This document shows positions 63,774-64,000 of a stretch of 64,000 nucleotides of DNA, piece after piece. The first letter of the stretch is position 1. Each line of letters starts with the position of its first letter. The stretch is from the NCBI GenBank assembly GCA_904066235.2, contig CAJFCV020000001.1:14379291-14443290 (forward strand). Direction: 5' to 3'. This DNA comes from Bursaphelenchus xylophilus. Taxonomy: Eukaryota; Nematoda; Chromadorea; Rhabditida; Aphelenchoididae. The notes under the pieces are model-generated. The model saw only the letters and a list, made by a program, of their open reading frames with translations. It had not been told where the DNA came from and made no database searches. Made by a program: the position numbers and the translations under genes.

Positions 63774-64000
63774 CTGAAATTTTCATAAATTATATCAAGA
63801 TTTTTTGAACTTAAAACTGTCATAAGTCTATGGGATATTTTAATTTCGTCCTGAAAATATCAAAATAGCATTGTTGAACCAGGAGCTGCATATATTCCAA
63901 ATTTCAGGCCAATCGGACATTCCTACATGCTATTACAACCATTTTTTTGTATCAATGTCATGTATAATATAAAAATTTTCGAAAATCCCCAATTAAAGGA

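Overview
The window is eukaryotic nuclear DNA, most likely from a nematode. The genes are small and densely spaced on both strands. Many introns are only 33-60 bases long. Splice acceptors are nearly all TTTTAG or TTTCAG. Several start codons sit 2-20 bases behind an acceptor-like site with no upstream exon, as expected for spliced-leader trans-splicing. The AATAAA signals are tight and the background is very AT-rich. The protein set (a LIN-35/p107-type pocket protein, PNISR, ZC3H18, EAF, SPATS2, RPL10A) fits an animal. I cannot name the species.

Layout: 1-5.4 kb is a dense field of a short palindrome, TGCACNGTGCA, around two tiny uncertain minus-strand genes. 5.7-8.7 kb is a PNISR-like splicing-associated gene (+), followed by a foldback palindrome. 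9.9-13.4 kb is an unrecognised 510-aa protein (-). 13.7-15.1 kb is an unrecognised protein with a hydrophobic C-terminus (+). 15.7-17.1 kb is a TMEM199/Vma12-like V-ATPase assembly factor (+), with palindrome arrays in its intron and downstream to 19.7 kb. 20.8-21.3 kb is a partial gene (-). 22.3-25.0 kb is ZC3H18-like (-). 25.5-27.7 kb holds small minus-strand genes. 27.9-28.6 kb is a foldback palindrome. 28.8-29.3 kb is a membrane-protein exon. 29.9-30.4 kb is Tim13 (+) and 30.8-31.0 kb is the TFIIH subunit TTDA/GTF2H5 (-).

31.6-40.6 kb is one large nine-exon gene for a retinoblastoma-family pocket protein (-). Its introns carry a 1.1-kb palindrome, a 148-bp tandem array that copies its own exon-7 splice acceptor, and two hAT-like insertions with clean 8-bp target duplications. 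42.1-42.3 kb is a Gly/Ser-rich peptide gene (-). 42.6-45.0 kb is a secreted M14 metallocarboxypeptidase (+). 46.5-49.2 kb is repeats. 49.9-51.8 kb is EAF (+). 52.9-54.7 kb is a claudin-like four-TM protein (+) with a hairpin array in intron 1. 55.6-57.7 kb is a SPATS2-family gene (-). 59.1-59.6 kb is a tandem repeat. 60.6-61.7 kb is ribosomal protein L10a (+). 61.8-63.3 kb is a decayed Tc1/mariner element with TIRs of about 590 bp. The last entry is a partial minus-strand gene with a C-terminal TM.

Several products belong to transcription and RNA handling: the pocket protein, the TFIIH subunit, EAF (elongation), ZC3H18 and PNISR (RS-rich nuclear RNA factors), and SPATS2. They are independent housekeeping genes rather than an operon. 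The exon models for the named genes all close to whole codons with no internal stop. The most unusual content is non-coding: the regional TGCACNGTGCA field and the tandem and hairpin arrays that fill introns.
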